Positions 6,840 to 16,045 of a stretch of DNA of 64,000 nucleotides are shown one piece after another; the first letter of the stretch is position 1, and every line of letters begins with the position of its first letter. Position numbers and translations under genes: made by a program. The notes below the pieces were generated by a model, which was not told the DNA's origin, did not search any database, and worked only from the letters and a program-made list of their open reading frames with translations. The stretch covers positions 372,001 to 436,000 of the forward strand of contig NZ_CP109497.1 in the NCBI RefSeq assembly GCF_036231355.1, in the 5' to 3' direction. Source of the DNA: Streptomyces sp. NBC_01431 (GTDB taxonomy: Bacteria > Actinomycetota > Actinomycetes > Streptomycetales > Streptomycetaceae).

Positions 6840-7388
6840 CTATCCGGCCTGAACAGCCTCTGCCGGGACCTCGAAGATGATCGTGAGTCCGTCGCGCTCG
6901 TTGCCCTGCTCACCGACGCGCGTGAAGCCGAACCCCTCGATGGTTGCCAGAGAGGCGGTGTTGTCGGACCCGATCCTCGCGCGCACGGTCCTGACCCCGG
7001 GTTCGGCGGCGGCCCGGACGAGCAGCGTCCTCAGCATCGCGCGGCCATAGCCCTGGCGGCGGTACGCGGGCACGACGGTATAGCCGACCTCGACCATGCC
7101 GGACTCGTCCGGCGGCCCGTGGAACCCCGCGTCCCCGACGACGATCCCGTCCGGCTCGGACACCGCGGCCCGCGTGATCCAGGGCGCGGCAGAGGGGTCC
7201 TTGGCAAGCTGATCGGCACGGTAGCCGAAGATCCTGCGGGCTCGTTCACCGACGAAGTGTTCGTCAAGAGCGACCCCGGCCTCGGCGCTGCCGCCGGCGA
7301 GGTCACCGTCGGCAAGGGCCCGCAGCGCTCTTGCGCTGAGCTCGACGAAGCGGACGAGCTTGGGGGCGGAGAGAGGTTCGTTGTTCAT
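6840..7388 (-). CDS. GNAT-family N-acetyltransferase
   Basis: A 182-residue GNAT acetyltransferase that would transfer acetyl from acetyl-CoA to an amine or protein. The acetyl-CoA loop is VVPAYRRQGYGRAMLRTLL (Q/R-x-x-G-x-A type), preceded by the beta strand MVEVGYTV and followed by IGSDNTASLATIEGFGFTRV, a typical GNAT end. The N-terminal part resembles members that acetylate other enzymes or small molecules with a D-D-x-x-G layout. ATG 7388 was chosen because the longer frame up to 7604 has no family sequence. It converges on the hydrolase at 5847-6698 and follows the lipase on the same strand, about 310 bases away, so it is probably transcribed alone. Confidence 0.8.
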   Translation of the reverse strand: MNNEPLSAPKLVRFVELSARALRALADGDLAGGSAEAGVALDEHFVGERARRIFGYRADQLAKDPSAAPWITRAAVSEPDGIVVGDAGFHGPPDESGMVEVGYTVVPAYRRQGYGRAMLRTLLVRAAAEPGVRTVRARIGSDNTASLATIEGFGFTRVGEQGNERDGLTIIFEVPAEAVQAG

Positions 7389-7698
7389 CGCGGTGATGCT
7401 CACCCAGAGCCGGAAAGCTGTCCACCGCTTTTCGGCACGGTGACCGCCACACGGGCGCCGCGATACCTGCGCCGGTCCCGTCTCGTGATCGCCAAGCGCC
7501 AAGCGCGTAAGTGGCGGCCATGGTCGGAGAGTTCTGCTCAGCACGGGGACATCGCTGATGTGGAGATGCGCATTGGTGTGTTCGTTGTGAAGGACCTGTC
7601 TCATCGCGGCACGGCCGTCTGACAGGCCTTGAAATCTTCGGTTCGGCGATGGGGGCGATGGGTGTGTGTTCTGCGATGAGAGGTGTCAGACGGGTGGC

Positions 7699-8994
7699 TC
7701 AGCTGGTGCCGGTGTCCAGCGGAGTGCAGGTGGCCGGCGAGGTTCCGCCGTGGGTGCGGAGGAAGGCAAGTGTGTCGCAGAGCGATCGGCCCAGGACCTG
7801 TAGGTGGCCCGCGGCCGGATAGGTGCGATAGTGCACGGATGGCGAGCCGAGTTTGCGCAGATGGGCGACTACCTGGGCGGTCCAGACGGCCGGCACGTCC
7901 TGGTCGGCCTCGCCTTGGATGATCAGTGCCGGGACGGGTACAGGGGCGCGGTCGGGATCACCGTAGGCGCCCATCCGTTCCCCGATTCGGTTCAGACGGT
8001 CGGCACTCAGCGGCAGCATCTCCTCGGTGTCCAGGCCCTTCAGCACCATGGCACTGTTCGTGGCGCAGCTGTTGAGGACCCGGGAGGCGGTGGTGGCTGC
8101 CGCGTTCCCCAGCAGCGCGCGCAGGCTCACCGACGCGTCGGTCGGGTCGACGGCCGCAAGCCCGGCGAGGGAGTACAGAGCGAAGGACAGCTCGCCGGGC
8201 ACGTGGGATGCCTTCACCCCGGTGAGCATCCCCTCCAGATGGCTGGCCGGGGCAATGGCCACCACCCCGCCCAGGCGCTGACCGCCAGGTGGATGTGCAG
8301 CGTGCGCGGCGAACAGGGCGGCCTGGCCGCCTTGGGAGTGCCCGACCGCGAACCACACCCGCCCCAAGCCGGGCACCAACTGGTGGGCGGCGGTGACGAT
8401 GTCGGCCACCGCATTGCCCTCGTCCGAGCCGACCAGATACGTGTGCATCCCCGGTGTCCCGAGCCCGGGGTAGTCCGAGGCAGTGACCGCGTATCCGGCG
8501 CGCAACAGCGCACCGAGTTCCTGGATGTAGGCGGCCGAACCGAGATCGGCCAACCGGGAGGGAGCGCAGGCATCGGCCACCCCGGTGGTGCCGTGTGCCC
8601 AGGACACCACCGGCCAGCCGCCACGAGGAGGGGAGCCGGGTGGCAGCAGCACTGTGCCGCTGACCGGGACGTCTGCGCCACGGCCGTTGGTGGAGTGGTG
8701 GACCACAGTCCAGCGCCGGGCGCCGGCCAGCCGGGCATCGGGGCCGTGATCGGTCGCGGCGATCAGCTTGCCCGGCGTCCCGGCCGGTAGCGGCTCGGGC
8801 ACGCGGTACGTCTCGCCCGTCACGGCTACCGTCGGCGGCACGGCGCGATCCGATGGGCTGGTGGCCGTATGCGGGGAGGTGCAGCCGACCGCCGCGACCA
8901 CGGCCGTAACCACGACGGTCAGCAGCCCAGCCATGCGCCGGCGCGCGCCGTCCGAACCCGGTACCGCACCGTACGGGGGCTGGGCTGACTCCAT
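7699..8994 (-). CDS. Secretory lipase / exported alpha/beta hydrolase
   Basis: A 431-residue exported hydrolase of the secretory-lipase (LIP) type. A Tat-like or Sec signal (RRRMAGLLTVVVTAVVAAVG) ends in a lipobox-like VGCTS, so it could be lipid-anchored. Key blocks are VVSWAHGTTGVADACAPS (oxyanion region), ASDYPGLGTPGMHTYL, the nucleophile elbow FAVGHSQGGQAALFA, the acid LIIQGEADQDVPAVW and the histidine PAAGHLQVLG. Family members hydrolyse triacylglycerols or other esters outside the cell. Four or more cysteines in the mature part may form disulfides. It stands alone, with about 385 bases of non-coding DNA before it. Confidence 0.82.
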   Translation of the reverse strand: MESAQPPYGAVPGSDGARRRMAGLLTVVVTAVVAAVGCTSPHTATSPSDRAVPPTVAVTGETYRVPEPLPAGTPGKLIAATDHGPDARLAGARRWTVVHHSTNGRGADVPVSGTVLLPPGSPPRGGWPVVSWAHGTTGVADACAPSRLADLGSAAYIQELGALLRAGYAVTASDYPGLGTPGMHTYLVGSDEGNAVADIVTAAHQLVPGLGRVWFAVGHSQGGQAALFAAHAAHPPGGQRLGGVVAIAPASHLEGMLTGVKASHVPGELSFALYSLAGLAAVDPTDASVSLRALLGNAAATTASRVLNSCATNSAMVLKGLDTEEMLPLSADRLNRIGERMGAYGDPDRAPVPVPALIIQGEADQDVPAVWTAQVVAHLRKLGSPSVHYRTYPAAGHLQVLGRSLCDTLAFLRTHGGTSPATCTPLDTGTS

Positions 8995-9379
8995 GTGGGC
9001 GACGCCCCTTCCCGCGTGATCCGTCAGCTGATCTCACCCTGGCATCGCCACCCCTGTCCACGCATCCCAGGGTCCGCCGCCCGTGCGATGTGGCGGCTAC
9101 GCGAGCCACAACGCCGCCGCGATTTGCCGAGCGACAGTGTCACGGAGCCGGAGGTTGAGCCGGAACCCCAGTTTCGACAGCACCTGGAACTCAACGGATT
9201 CGAATGGGGTGGCCCGGTGACTTCTGCGTCCCGCACCTGGATGATGTTTGCCATGCGGGTGCGGGACGGCATGCGACCTGGCCACTGCGGTCTTTTCGCC
9301 CCACGGTCGCTTCGCTGTGTGGTGGGGCCGTCGACCGGGTGCGCCGAACGTTCGGGCGCGGCTAGTTCTGGTAGGTCTG
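8995..9379. other. Gap without a recognised gene
   Basis: Only short overlapping frames are seen. The part next to 8994 should hold the lipase promoter. One minus frame gives QVLSKLGFRLNLRLRD, with no family recognised. Confidence 0.4.
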
Positions 9380-9931
9380 CTAGTTCTGCTTGATCGCGGA
9401 GATGTCGAATTCCAGGACGACCTTGTCGCCGACCAGTACGCCGCCGCCTTCCAGCGCCGCGTTCCAGGTCACGCCGAACTCCTTGCGGGAGATGGTCACC
9501 GATCCCTCCAGGCCGACCCGCAGGTTGCCGTAGGGGTCGACGGCATTTCCGGTGTACTCGAAGTCGATGGTGACCGGGCGGGTGGTGTCCTTGACGGTCA
9601 GGTCGCCAGTGACGCGGTACTCCGTGTCGGAACGCGGCTCGATGGAGGTGCTGCGGAAGGTGATGTCGGGGAAGTGCGGAGCATCAAGGAAGTCGTTGGT
9701 CCGCAGGTGCTGGTCGCGCTGCTCGACGCCCGTGTCGATGCTCTCAGTCTTGATCACCACCTGGGCGGTGGAGCGGGACGGATCGGTGCCGTCCAGGTGG
9801 GCCGTGCCCTCGAACTGGTGGAACGCGCCGCGGACCTTGGTCACCATGGCGTGGCGGGCGACGAAGCCGAGACGGGTGTGGGCTACGTCGAGGACGTAGT
9901 CCCCTGTGAGCTCAGACATTGCGGCAGTCAT
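9380..9931 (-). CDS. YceI-family lipid-binding protein
   Basis: A 183-residue YceI-like lipocalin-type beta barrel without a signal peptide. Diagnostic stretches are YVLDVAHTRLGFVARHAM, VRGAFHQFEGTAHLDG, SIDTGVEQRDQHLRTNDFLD, PHFPDITFRSTSIE, YRVTGDLTVKDTTRPVTI and FGVTWNAALEGGGVLVGDKV. YceI proteins bind polyisoprenoids or other amphiphiles and often respond to base or stress; the cytoplasmic actinobacterial forms have no fixed role. ATG 9931 follows the strong site TAGGAGGCACC. It is divergent from the glutamate decarboxylase gene, with about 180 bases between, so shared stress control is possible but not shown. Confidence 0.9.
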   Translation of the reverse strand: MTAAMSELTGDYVLDVAHTRLGFVARHAMVTKVRGAFHQFEGTAHLDGTDPSRSTAQVVIKTESIDTGVEQRDQHLRTNDFLDAPHFPDITFRSTSIEPRSDTEYRVTGDLTVKDTTRPVTIDFEYTGNAVDPYGNLRVGLEGSVTISRKEFGVTWNAALEGGGVLVGDKVVLEFDISAIKQN

Positions 9932-10109
9932 GGTTGAGGTGCCTCCTAGGACGGGATCCCGGCGGCGATATGCCCGGATCGTTTTGGACTCACGCTACGG
10001 CGCGACCGGGTCCAGTCCCGGCCGGACGCACGGGGCGGCGGCCTTCGGTTGTCGGGCGGTCGCCTGGGTACCCGGGAGGGGACCTGTCTCCGGGAAGGGA
10101 TGCCCTGTC

Positions 10110-11540
10110 ATGGCTTTGAAGCACCCCCGTCACAATGGACGCGGCTCTCGCAGCGTGGAGGCGAATCCGTTGTTCAGCCGCGAGCCTGTGACGGTCGCCC
10201 GCTACGAGATGCCGCGCCGGGCGGTGGACCCGGACACGGCGTACCAGCTGGTGCACGACGAGCTGATGCTTGACGGTAACGCCCGGTTGAACCTGGCCAC
10301 CTTCGTCTCGACGTGGGCGGAGCCGCAGGCACTGCGACTGATGTCGGAGTGCGCCGAGAAGAACATGATCGACAAGGACGAGTATCCGCAGACCGCCGAG
10401 CTGGAAACCCGGTGCGTGCACATGCTCGCCCGGCTGTGGAACGCTCCCGATGCCGATGATGCGGTGGGCTGCTCAACGACCGGGTCCAGCGAGGCGGCGA
10501 TGCTGGGCGGCCTCGCGCTGAAACGGCGGTGGCAGCAAAAGCGGCGCGCCGAAGGCAAACCCGCAGACCGGCCCAACCTGGTGATGGGCATCAACGTTCA
10601 GATCTGCTGGGAAAAGTTCTGCGACTACTTCGAGGTCGAGCCGCGCTACGTCCCCATGGAGGGAGAGCGCTACCACATCAGCCCGCAACAAGCTGCCGAA
10701 CTGTGTGACGAGAACACCATCGGCGTTGTCGCCGTCCTCGGTTCCACCTTCGACGGCAGCTACGAGCCGGTCGCCGACCTCGCCGCCACCCTTGACGATC
10801 TTCAAGCCCGAACCGGGATCGATGTGCCCATCCACGTCGACGGTGCGTCGGGCGCGATGATCGCACCCTTCCTCGACCCCGAACTGGTCTGGGACTTCCG
10901 CCTCCCACGCGTCACCTCCATCAACACCTCCGGTCACAAATACGGCCTGGTGATGCCCGGCGTCGGCTGGGCGCTGTGGCGTGACACCGATGCGTTGCCG
11001 GACGATCTGGTCTTCCACGTCAACTACCTCGGCGGGGACATGCCCACCTTCGCCCTCAATTTCTCCCGCCCCGGGGCCCAGATCATCGCCCAGTACTACA
11101 ACTTCCTGCGCCTCGGCTTCGACGGCTACCGCCGCGTCCAGCAGACGTGTCGTGATGTCGCCACTCGCCTCGCAACGGACATCGCCAAGCTCGGCCCCTT
11201 CGAACTGCTCACCGACGGCCGTCACACACCTGTCTTCGCCTTCCGTATCAAGGACAGCGTCGACAACTTCACCGTCTTCGACGTCTCCGCAGCCCTGCGT
11301 GAACGCGGCTGGCTCGTACCCGCCTACACCTTCCCGGCCGACCGCACCGATCTCGCCGCACTGCGCATCGTGGTACGCAACGGATTCGGCCACGACCTCG
11401 CCGACCTCCTCATAGAGGATCTCCGCCGCGTTCTGCCGCGCCTCGAAAAGCAGCAGGCCCCGCACCGCGACGAGGAAGACGCAGGCGGCTTCGCCCACGG
11501 AGCGGAAACCAAAAACCCGCGCAGCTCCGGCCATCACTGA
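10110..11540 (+). CDS. gadB: Glutamate decarboxylase (PLP-dependent)
   Basis: A 476-residue PLP enzyme converting glutamate to GABA and CO2, consuming a proton, which gives acid tolerance and feeds the GABA shunt. The Schiff-base lysine is Lys277 in SINTSGHKYGLVMPGVGW; the cofactor pocket is seen in CSTTGSSEAAMLGGLALKRR and IHVDGASGAMIAPF; the N-terminal block DGNARLNLATFVSTW is typical of GAD. Length matches the family (about 465), apart from a Glu/His-rich tail after LRRVLPRLEKQQ. The start at ATG 10110 is preceded by GGGAAGGG. No glutamate/GABA antiporter gene is nearby; the next gene codes for an MscS channel, possibly part of the same stress response. Confidence 0.92.
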   Translation: MALKHPRHNGRGSRSVEANPLFSREPVTVARYEMPRRAVDPDTAYQLVHDELMLDGNARLNLATFVSTWAEPQALRLMSECAEKNMIDKDEYPQTAELETRCVHMLARLWNAPDADDAVGCSTTGSSEAAMLGGLALKRRWQQKRRAEGKPADRPNLVMGINVQICWEKFCDYFEVEPRYVPMEGERYHISPQQAAELCDENTIGVVAVLGSTFDGSYEPVADLAATLDDLQARTGIDVPIHVDGASGAMIAPFLDPELVWDFRLPRVTSINTSGHKYGLVMPGVGWALWRDTDALPDDLVFHVNYLGGDMPTFALNFSRPGAQIIAQYYNFLRLGFDGYRRVQQTCRDVATRLATDIAKLGPFELLTDGRHTPVFAFRIKDSVDNFTVFDVSAALRERGWLVPAYTFPADRTDLAALRIVVRNGFGHDLADLLIEDLRRVLPRLEKQQAPHRDEEDAGGFAHGAETKNPRSSGHH

Positions 11541-11884
11541 CCCCAAGTGCTACGCCATCCAGGGCGCGATGGCTCATGGCTGCGCTGGCTCATGGCCGCG
11601 TTGGCTCAGGGCCAGGAGCAGCGCCCGGTGCGCCCCGCGCACGACGCGGCACGCCGCCCGGAGCCCTTCGCGCTCGCGGAAGCCGGGGTACCAGTGGCTG
11701 GTGCTCGTCCGTCGTGCCGCCACGACAGCTGCGTAGTGGGCTCCTGAAGTGAACTGAGGTAGCGAGCCGTTTCGCTCGCGGCTCCTCGGTGAGCCTCGTC
11801 GAAGAAGTTCGGAAGCGGACGTGTCATCGGAAGCGGACGTGTCAGGGGAACCGCGAATTCTCCCTCGGAAAGGATGAGGTGTGC
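11541..11884. other. Intergenic stretch with a short direct repeat
   Basis: No gene is seen. Two copies of GGAAGCGGACGTGTCA lie back to back near 11812-11847, just before the MscS gene, and may mark its promoter or a regulator site. Confidence 0.4.
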
Positions 11885-12925
11885 ATGGAGTTCACAGTGC
11901 GCCCGTTGTTGGTGGCGGCAGGCGTTATTGGCGCCACCTTCGCCGTGGGGTGGGCTGCCGACCTGGTGTTGCGCCGGATCGCCTCCCGTCATCCCGCGGC
12001 GCCCCTGTGGCAGCGGTTGCGCCGCTGCCGGGTGCCGCTGCAAGTCGCCTCGTGCACAGGGCTGTTGCTCAGCAGCTACCGGACGGCCGGGGTTGGCCAG
12101 GACCATCACGTCGGCATTGACCGTGCGTTGACACTGTTGCTGATCGCGTCCGTGGGATGGCTGAGCCTGCGGATCGCCGGTGCTGTCGTCGACTCCGGCT
12201 ACGCCCGCTACGCTTCCGCCTCGCATGATCCGGCGCGCGTACGGCGGGTGCGGACCCAGGTTGCCCTCATCCAGCGGGTCGTGACCGCCGTGGTGATGGC
12301 GGTCACCGGTGCCGTCATGTTGATGCAGTTCCAGGCGGTGCAGACGCTGGGCACCTCGGTCCTGGCCTCAGCGGGAGTGATCGCCGCGGTTGCCGGTATC
12401 GCCGCCCAGTCGACGCTGGGCAACCTTTTCGCCGGCCTCCAGATTGCTTTCGGCGACATGGTCCGCCTCGGTGACACGGTGGTCGTCGAGGGGGAGTGGG
12501 GCACGGTGGAGGAGATCACGCTCACCTACCTCGTGGTCAGGACCTGGGACGAACGCAGGATCACCATGCCGGTCTCGTACTTCACCAGTCGGCCGTTCCA
12601 GAACTGGTCCCGCGGCGGTGCCCAGATGACCGGTACCGTCTTCCTCCACGTGGACCATGCCACTCCGGTCGCCCTGCTGCGTGAGCAGCTGCACCGGGTC
12701 CTGAAGGAATGCGACGCCTGGGACGGGCGCTCCTGGAGTCTCGTCGTCACAGATACGACTCCCAGCACGATCGAGGTGCGGGCGCTGGCCACCGCGCGGA
12801 ACGCGGACAACATCTGGACGGTGCGGTGTGCCGTCCGGGAAGGGCTGGTCGGCTGGCTGCGGGACGAGCATCCGTACGCTCTCCCCAGGATCAACCACAC
12901 CCCGGCACCAGGGCGGGAACCATGA
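11885..12925 (+). CDS. MscS-family mechanosensitive ion channel
   Basis: A 346-residue membrane protein of the small-conductance mechanosensitive channel family, which opens under hypo-osmotic shock to release solutes. Transmembrane segments are at about residues 5-28, 55-75 and 80-100, then the pore helix SVLASAGVIAAVAGIAAQST (residues ~155-175) leading into GNLFAGLQIAFGDMVRLGD, the MscS signature. The cytoplasmic beta domain includes VVVEGEWGTVEEITLTYLVV and ITMPVSYFTSRPFQNW. ATG 11885 has GGAAAGGATGAGG just upstream. It stands alone downstream of glutamate decarboxylase on the same strand, with a gap too wide for a tight operon. Confidence 0.9.
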   Translation: MEFTVRPLLVAAGVIGATFAVGWAADLVLRRIASRHPAAPLWQRLRRCRVPLQVASCTGLLLSSYRTAGVGQDHHVGIDRALTLLLIASVGWLSLRIAGAVVDSGYARYASASHDPARVRRVRTQVALIQRVVTAVVMAVTGAVMLMQFQAVQTLGTSVLASAGVIAAVAGIAAQSTLGNLFAGLQIAFGDMVRLGDTVVVEGEWGTVEEITLTYLVVRTWDERRITMPVSYFTSRPFQNWSRGGAQMTGTVFLHVDHATPVALLREQLHRVLKECDAWDGRSWSLVVTDTTPSTIEVRALATARNADNIWTVRCAVREGLVGWLRDEHPYALPRINHTPAPGREP

Positions 12926-13317
12926 AGCCGGCTCGGCGCGGCCCGAGTGGAGCGACGTGTACGAACACGACGTGCCCCGCGACGACAAGCTGCTGGCCCC
13001 TTCGGGTCACCCGGCCACCACGGTCCGTGAGCAGGAGCCGGCCAAGGGCCTGCCGCCGCCGCTGAGCTCCGCTTTTGCCCATGAGGGCGGCCGCGTCGGG
13101 TGCCTTGTGGCCGGAATGAATCGACGCGACCGATATTCGTCAGCCGCGGGCCTGATCTGATCTGCCCGGGTTCCGGGGGTGGGGAAGGCGTCAATGGGCC
13201 AGCGGGTTCCGTTGCGGTTAAGGCGCCAGCGGGCCGACGGTGCCGTGGTGGTCAAGGAGTCAACGGGGCGGCGGGCCTGTGGGGGGCACGTCAGCGGGGC
13301 GGCGGGTTCCGTGGCGG
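12926..13317. repeat. Degenerate 31-35 base tandem repeat
   Basis: Between 13190 and 13340 the motif TCAAYGGGCC/TCAGCGGGGC recurs at about 13191, 13226, 13260, 13291 and 13326, each copy followed by a GGCGGGTTCCGTGGCGGT-like stretch. Spacing varies between 31 and 35 bases. The rest of the gap from 12926 has no recognisable gene. The last copy runs into the 3' end of the gene at 13318-14010. Confidence 0.5.
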
Positions 13318-14010
13318 TCAAGGAGTCAACGGGCCGGCGAGAGTCGCTGCTCCCGCCGCGCGGTCTCCGGACCACGAGATCGACGCGTCGTCTGCGGGCA
13401 GTCGGCCCCAGAGCATGAGCAGCAGCTGCTCCGCCGTTCCGGAAATCTCGGCGACAGGCTCGCCAGGCCCGTGAGTCCACGACTGGCCGGTGTCCGTGGC
13501 CCGCAGCCGGAGTGCATGGCGCGGCGGTTCAGCCCGGCCGAGCTTGACCTGACGCGGCGCCATGGTGTCGAAGACCTCCGCCACGCCGTCTGCCGCGAAC
13601 TCCGGGTCGAAGGGGAGGGCTTCTCCCAAGGCGTTCTGCGCGTCCCAGCGGTGGATCAGCATCTCCTGAGCGCGCCGCCGCTGCCAGAAGCCCACGGTGT
13701 GCGGCGGGTAGAAGGTCCACGCCTCGTTGGCCGGATCGGTGTCCAGCACGGCCAGCAACTCGTCTGCCGAGGCGTCGAACCAGCCCCGCACTTCGTCGTC
13801 CACGCGCGGCGCGGACGGCGCTTCGTAGTCGCCGCGCTTCTCGGTGACCGCAGCGGCAGCCCAACGGTTGCCCCGGCCCATGTGCTCGGCGAGACCGCGC
13901 AGTGTCCAGTCTCCGCAATGGATGACGGGCAAACTCAGGTCGTGCCCAAGGCAGGCGCTGAATGCGTCGGACTCCTGGCGCAGCAGCTGGAGGTAGGGAA
14001 GCGAAGCCAT
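13318..14010 (-). CDS. Maleylpyruvate isomerase-family (DinB-like) protein
   Basis: A 230-residue protein of the mycothiol-dependent maleylpyruvate isomerase-like (DinB/MDMPI) family. The N-terminal four-helix bundle runs from YLQLLRQESDAFSACL through DWTLRGLAEHMGRGNRWAAA, where His in AEHMG is the usual first metal ligand, to the DE-VRGWFDASADELLAVL helix and RRRAQEMLIHRWDAQNALG, which carries E and H ligands. The C-terminal part (LRLRATDTGQSW to LMLWGRLPADD) is the SCP2-like domain of the family. Members use mycothiol as a cofactor or handle thiol adducts; the substrate is unknown. ATG 14010 was taken as start since upstream residues are not family-like. It stands alone. Confidence 0.8.
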   Translation of the reverse strand: MASLPYLQLLRQESDAFSACLGHDLSLPVIHCGDWTLRGLAEHMGRGNRWAAAAVTEKRGDYEAPSAPRVDDEVRGWFDASADELLAVLDTDPANEAWTFYPPHTVGFWQRRRAQEMLIHRWDAQNALGEALPFDPEFAADGVAEVFDTMAPRQVKLGRAEPPRHALRLRATDTGQSWTHGPGEPVAEISGTAEQLLLMLWGRLPADDASISWSGDRAAGAATLAGPLTP

Positions 14011-14752
14011 GGACTTGACCCTACCCAGCCCTCTCCCGTGGCCCCGCGGGGCACCCCGTCGATGCTCTCGTCCCAGCATTTCTGAGAAGCCGTATCTCTA
14101 TCGGTCGCGAGGGCGGTTCTGATCGAACGGTGGCCATCGCGGCGGCGGGGGGTCTACGGGCTGCCGTTCGCCGACGCGTCCCCGGCCCACCGCGCGCTCG
14201 TGTGCGAAGCCCCCGACCCGGCCGCCGTCGGCACGAGGGGGCCCCGGTCGGGTGATCTCGGTCGGGTGGCCGCGTAAGCACGGGGCCGCTTGGTAGCTCG
14301 GGGTTGCGACGCCTGCTCAGTTTCCCCGCCGTGAAGTGGAACAGCTCCTCCCAGACCAGGGACGAGGGAAGCCCACAATCGGTTCGGCGAGTACAGCACC
14401 CACGAACTCGGCATCCAGCCCGAGGCGTACGACGCGAAGCTCGACGTCGACTTCACGCCGCTTCGCGAGCAGGACCTGACCGCTGCCGGTCTCGGCCAGG
14501 CCGCGTGAGCCGTGAGGTGCCTAGCTGGTGACGCCCCTTCAGGGGGTCGGCCCGGTTTACGCCAGAATCCGGCCCCGAGGGTCGGTCTCCAACACCGTGG
14601 CCTGGGCAGGTGATCCGACAGTGCTGCCGTGGGAACGGGGTTTGTGACGGTTCCTGTGAGCCCTCGCCGTATTTCAGAGGGATACCCGCGCTGTTCTGCC
14701 AGCGGCAGAACACCAGCCGGACCGGGCTCGACGATCACTATCGTCCAGTCTC
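14011..14752. other. Region of decayed genes
   Basis: Plus-strand pieces are visible but no intact gene. LSFPAVKWNSSSQTRDE at 14313-14363 resembles LSFPAVRWNGSSQA in the integrase-like pseudogene near 60590, so a remnant of the same family is likely. From about 14379 a frame reads RFGEYSTHELGIQPEAYDA and LREQDLTAAGLGQAA before a stop near 14509; no family was recognised. Confidence 0.4.
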
Positions 14753-15508
14753 ATGACGACGATTACAACGCGCACGGTCGAGTACCCGGCCGACGGTCTG
14801 ACGATGTTCGGGCACCTCGCACTCCCGGCCGGTGTCGACCGCCGGCCGGCAGTCCTGATCGGACCCGAGGGGACGGGGCTCAGCGACGTCGAGCGCCGCC
14901 GGGCCGAGGCGCTGGCCGAGCTGGGTTACGTGGCGCTGGCCTTCGACCTCCACGGCGGACGCTATTTGGAAGACCCAGAGGAAATGTTGGCCCGTTGCAT
15001 GCCGCTGCTCGCCGACCCCGACCGGATGCGGGACATCGGTCATGCGGCGCTCGACGTGTTGCGCGCCGAACCGCGGACCGACCCCGACCGGATCGCCGCC
15101 GTCGGCTACGGCACCGGGGGCGCAATCGCACTGGAACTCGGTCGCGATGGCGTCGACCTGCGCGCGATCGGGACAGTCAACGGGCTGATCACGGGCCGAC
15201 CGGGCGAGGCGGCGCGCATTCGATGCCCCGTGTGGGCCGGGGTCGGGTCGGAAGACCCGATCATGCCGCCCGCGCAACGGAACGCGTTCACCGCCGAGAT
15301 GCAGGCCGGGGGCGTCGATTGGCGCCTCGCGGTCTACGGCGGCGCCTTGCACGCCTTCCACCACCCGTCGGTCGGCCACACCGTGCGTCCCGGCGTCGGC
15401 TACCACCCACGGCACGCGCAGCGAGCCTGGCGCGACGTCCTCGACCTGCTCGCCGAGTGCCTGCCCGTGACGGAGGATCTGGTCAGTCCAAGCTCGGCCA
15501 TCGGCTGA
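14753..15508 (+). CDS. Dienelactone hydrolase-like protein lacking the catalytic cysteine
   Basis: A 251-residue alpha/beta protein of the dienelactone hydrolase family: AVLIGPEGTGLSDVERRRAE, ALAFDLHGGRYLED, the elbow RIAAVGYGTGGAIALELG, WAGVGSEDPIMPPAQRNAF and GALHAFHHP. In active enzymes the elbow is G-x-C-x-G-G; here it is G-Y-G-T-G-G, so Gly120 sits at the nucleophile position. The Asp (GSEDP) and His (HAFHHP) positions are kept. It may be a binding or non-hydrolytic member, or use another residue. ATG 14753 is the first good start, and no close ribosome binding site stands out. It is alone between two zones of decayed mobile DNA. Confidence 0.75.
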   Translation: MTTITTRTVEYPADGLTMFGHLALPAGVDRRPAVLIGPEGTGLSDVERRRAEALAELGYVALAFDLHGGRYLEDPEEMLARCMPLLADPDRMRDIGHAALDVLRAEPRTDPDRIAAVGYGTGGAIALELGRDGVDLRAIGTVNGLITGRPGEAARIRCPVWAGVGSEDPIMPPAQRNAFTAEMQAGGVDWRLAVYGGALHAFHHPSVGHTVRPGVGYHPRHAQRAWRDVLDLLAECLPVTEDLVSPSSAIG

Positions 15509-15730
15509 CCAGCGCTTATCGGTCACTACGGCACATTTCTGGAGTGTTCCGGTCCCGTCCCGTCCTTCCACGCCGCAGGACGCCGACGATGCGCTCTCTG
15601 CCCAAGGCCGGGGCCTCCACGCAACGTTCGGGGGTGACGAGGGGATGCCGACCCACGTGGCGGAGCTCGGGAACGCCGCAAGCCCGCAGATGAGTCGCCG
15701 CCATGATCAGTTCAACGAGGGAATGTGCGA

Positions 15731-15760
15731 CATCCCGTGAGTTCCCGTGAGTTCCCGTGA
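15731..15760. repeat. Three tandem 10-base units
   Basis: CATCCCGTGA is followed by two copies of GTTCCCGTGA, giving a 10-base periodic run just upstream of the integrase remnants. Significance unknown. Confidence 0.6.
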
Positions 15761-15810
15761 GCCCAGCTGAGTCCTCAAGCCCTTAGCCAGGAGGTGCCTT
15801 CTCCTTCGGG

Positions 15811-16045
15811 TGCAGTGCGTCTTCGTGGTCGGCCTGCGGGTCAGTGAGGCGTGCAAGCTCGACCTGACCGACATCAAGTGGGAGCTGGAAGCCGCTTCGG
15901 CAAGCTCCACGTCCGTCACGGCAAGGGGGCCCCTCGGCTTGGCCCGCGAGCGGATGGTGCCGGATATCAACGGTGCCGACCGCACGCTGCGGTGGTTCAT
16001 CGAGGACGTGGGGTCAGTTCGACGACGACCACAGCCGCCCTGGCG
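15811..16045 (+). pseudogene. Tyrosine recombinase (integrase) fragment
   Basis: The plus strand reads LRVSEACKLDLTDIKWELE and, after a shift, FGKLHVRHGKGA, then back to ERMVP and GADRTLRWFIEDV. This is the central part of a tyrosine recombinase, with the first catalytic arginine in GLRVSEACKL. The N-terminus, the H-x-x-R box and the catalytic tyrosine are absent and the frame is broken, so it cannot act. It abuts the second integrase-family pseudogene without a gap, which suggests a deletion joined them. Confidence 0.6.

Noticed and set aside
13190..13340. Repeat array considered as CRISPR
   Set aside because: Repeats are degenerate, spacing between units is almost zero to a few bases, and no cas gene is near.
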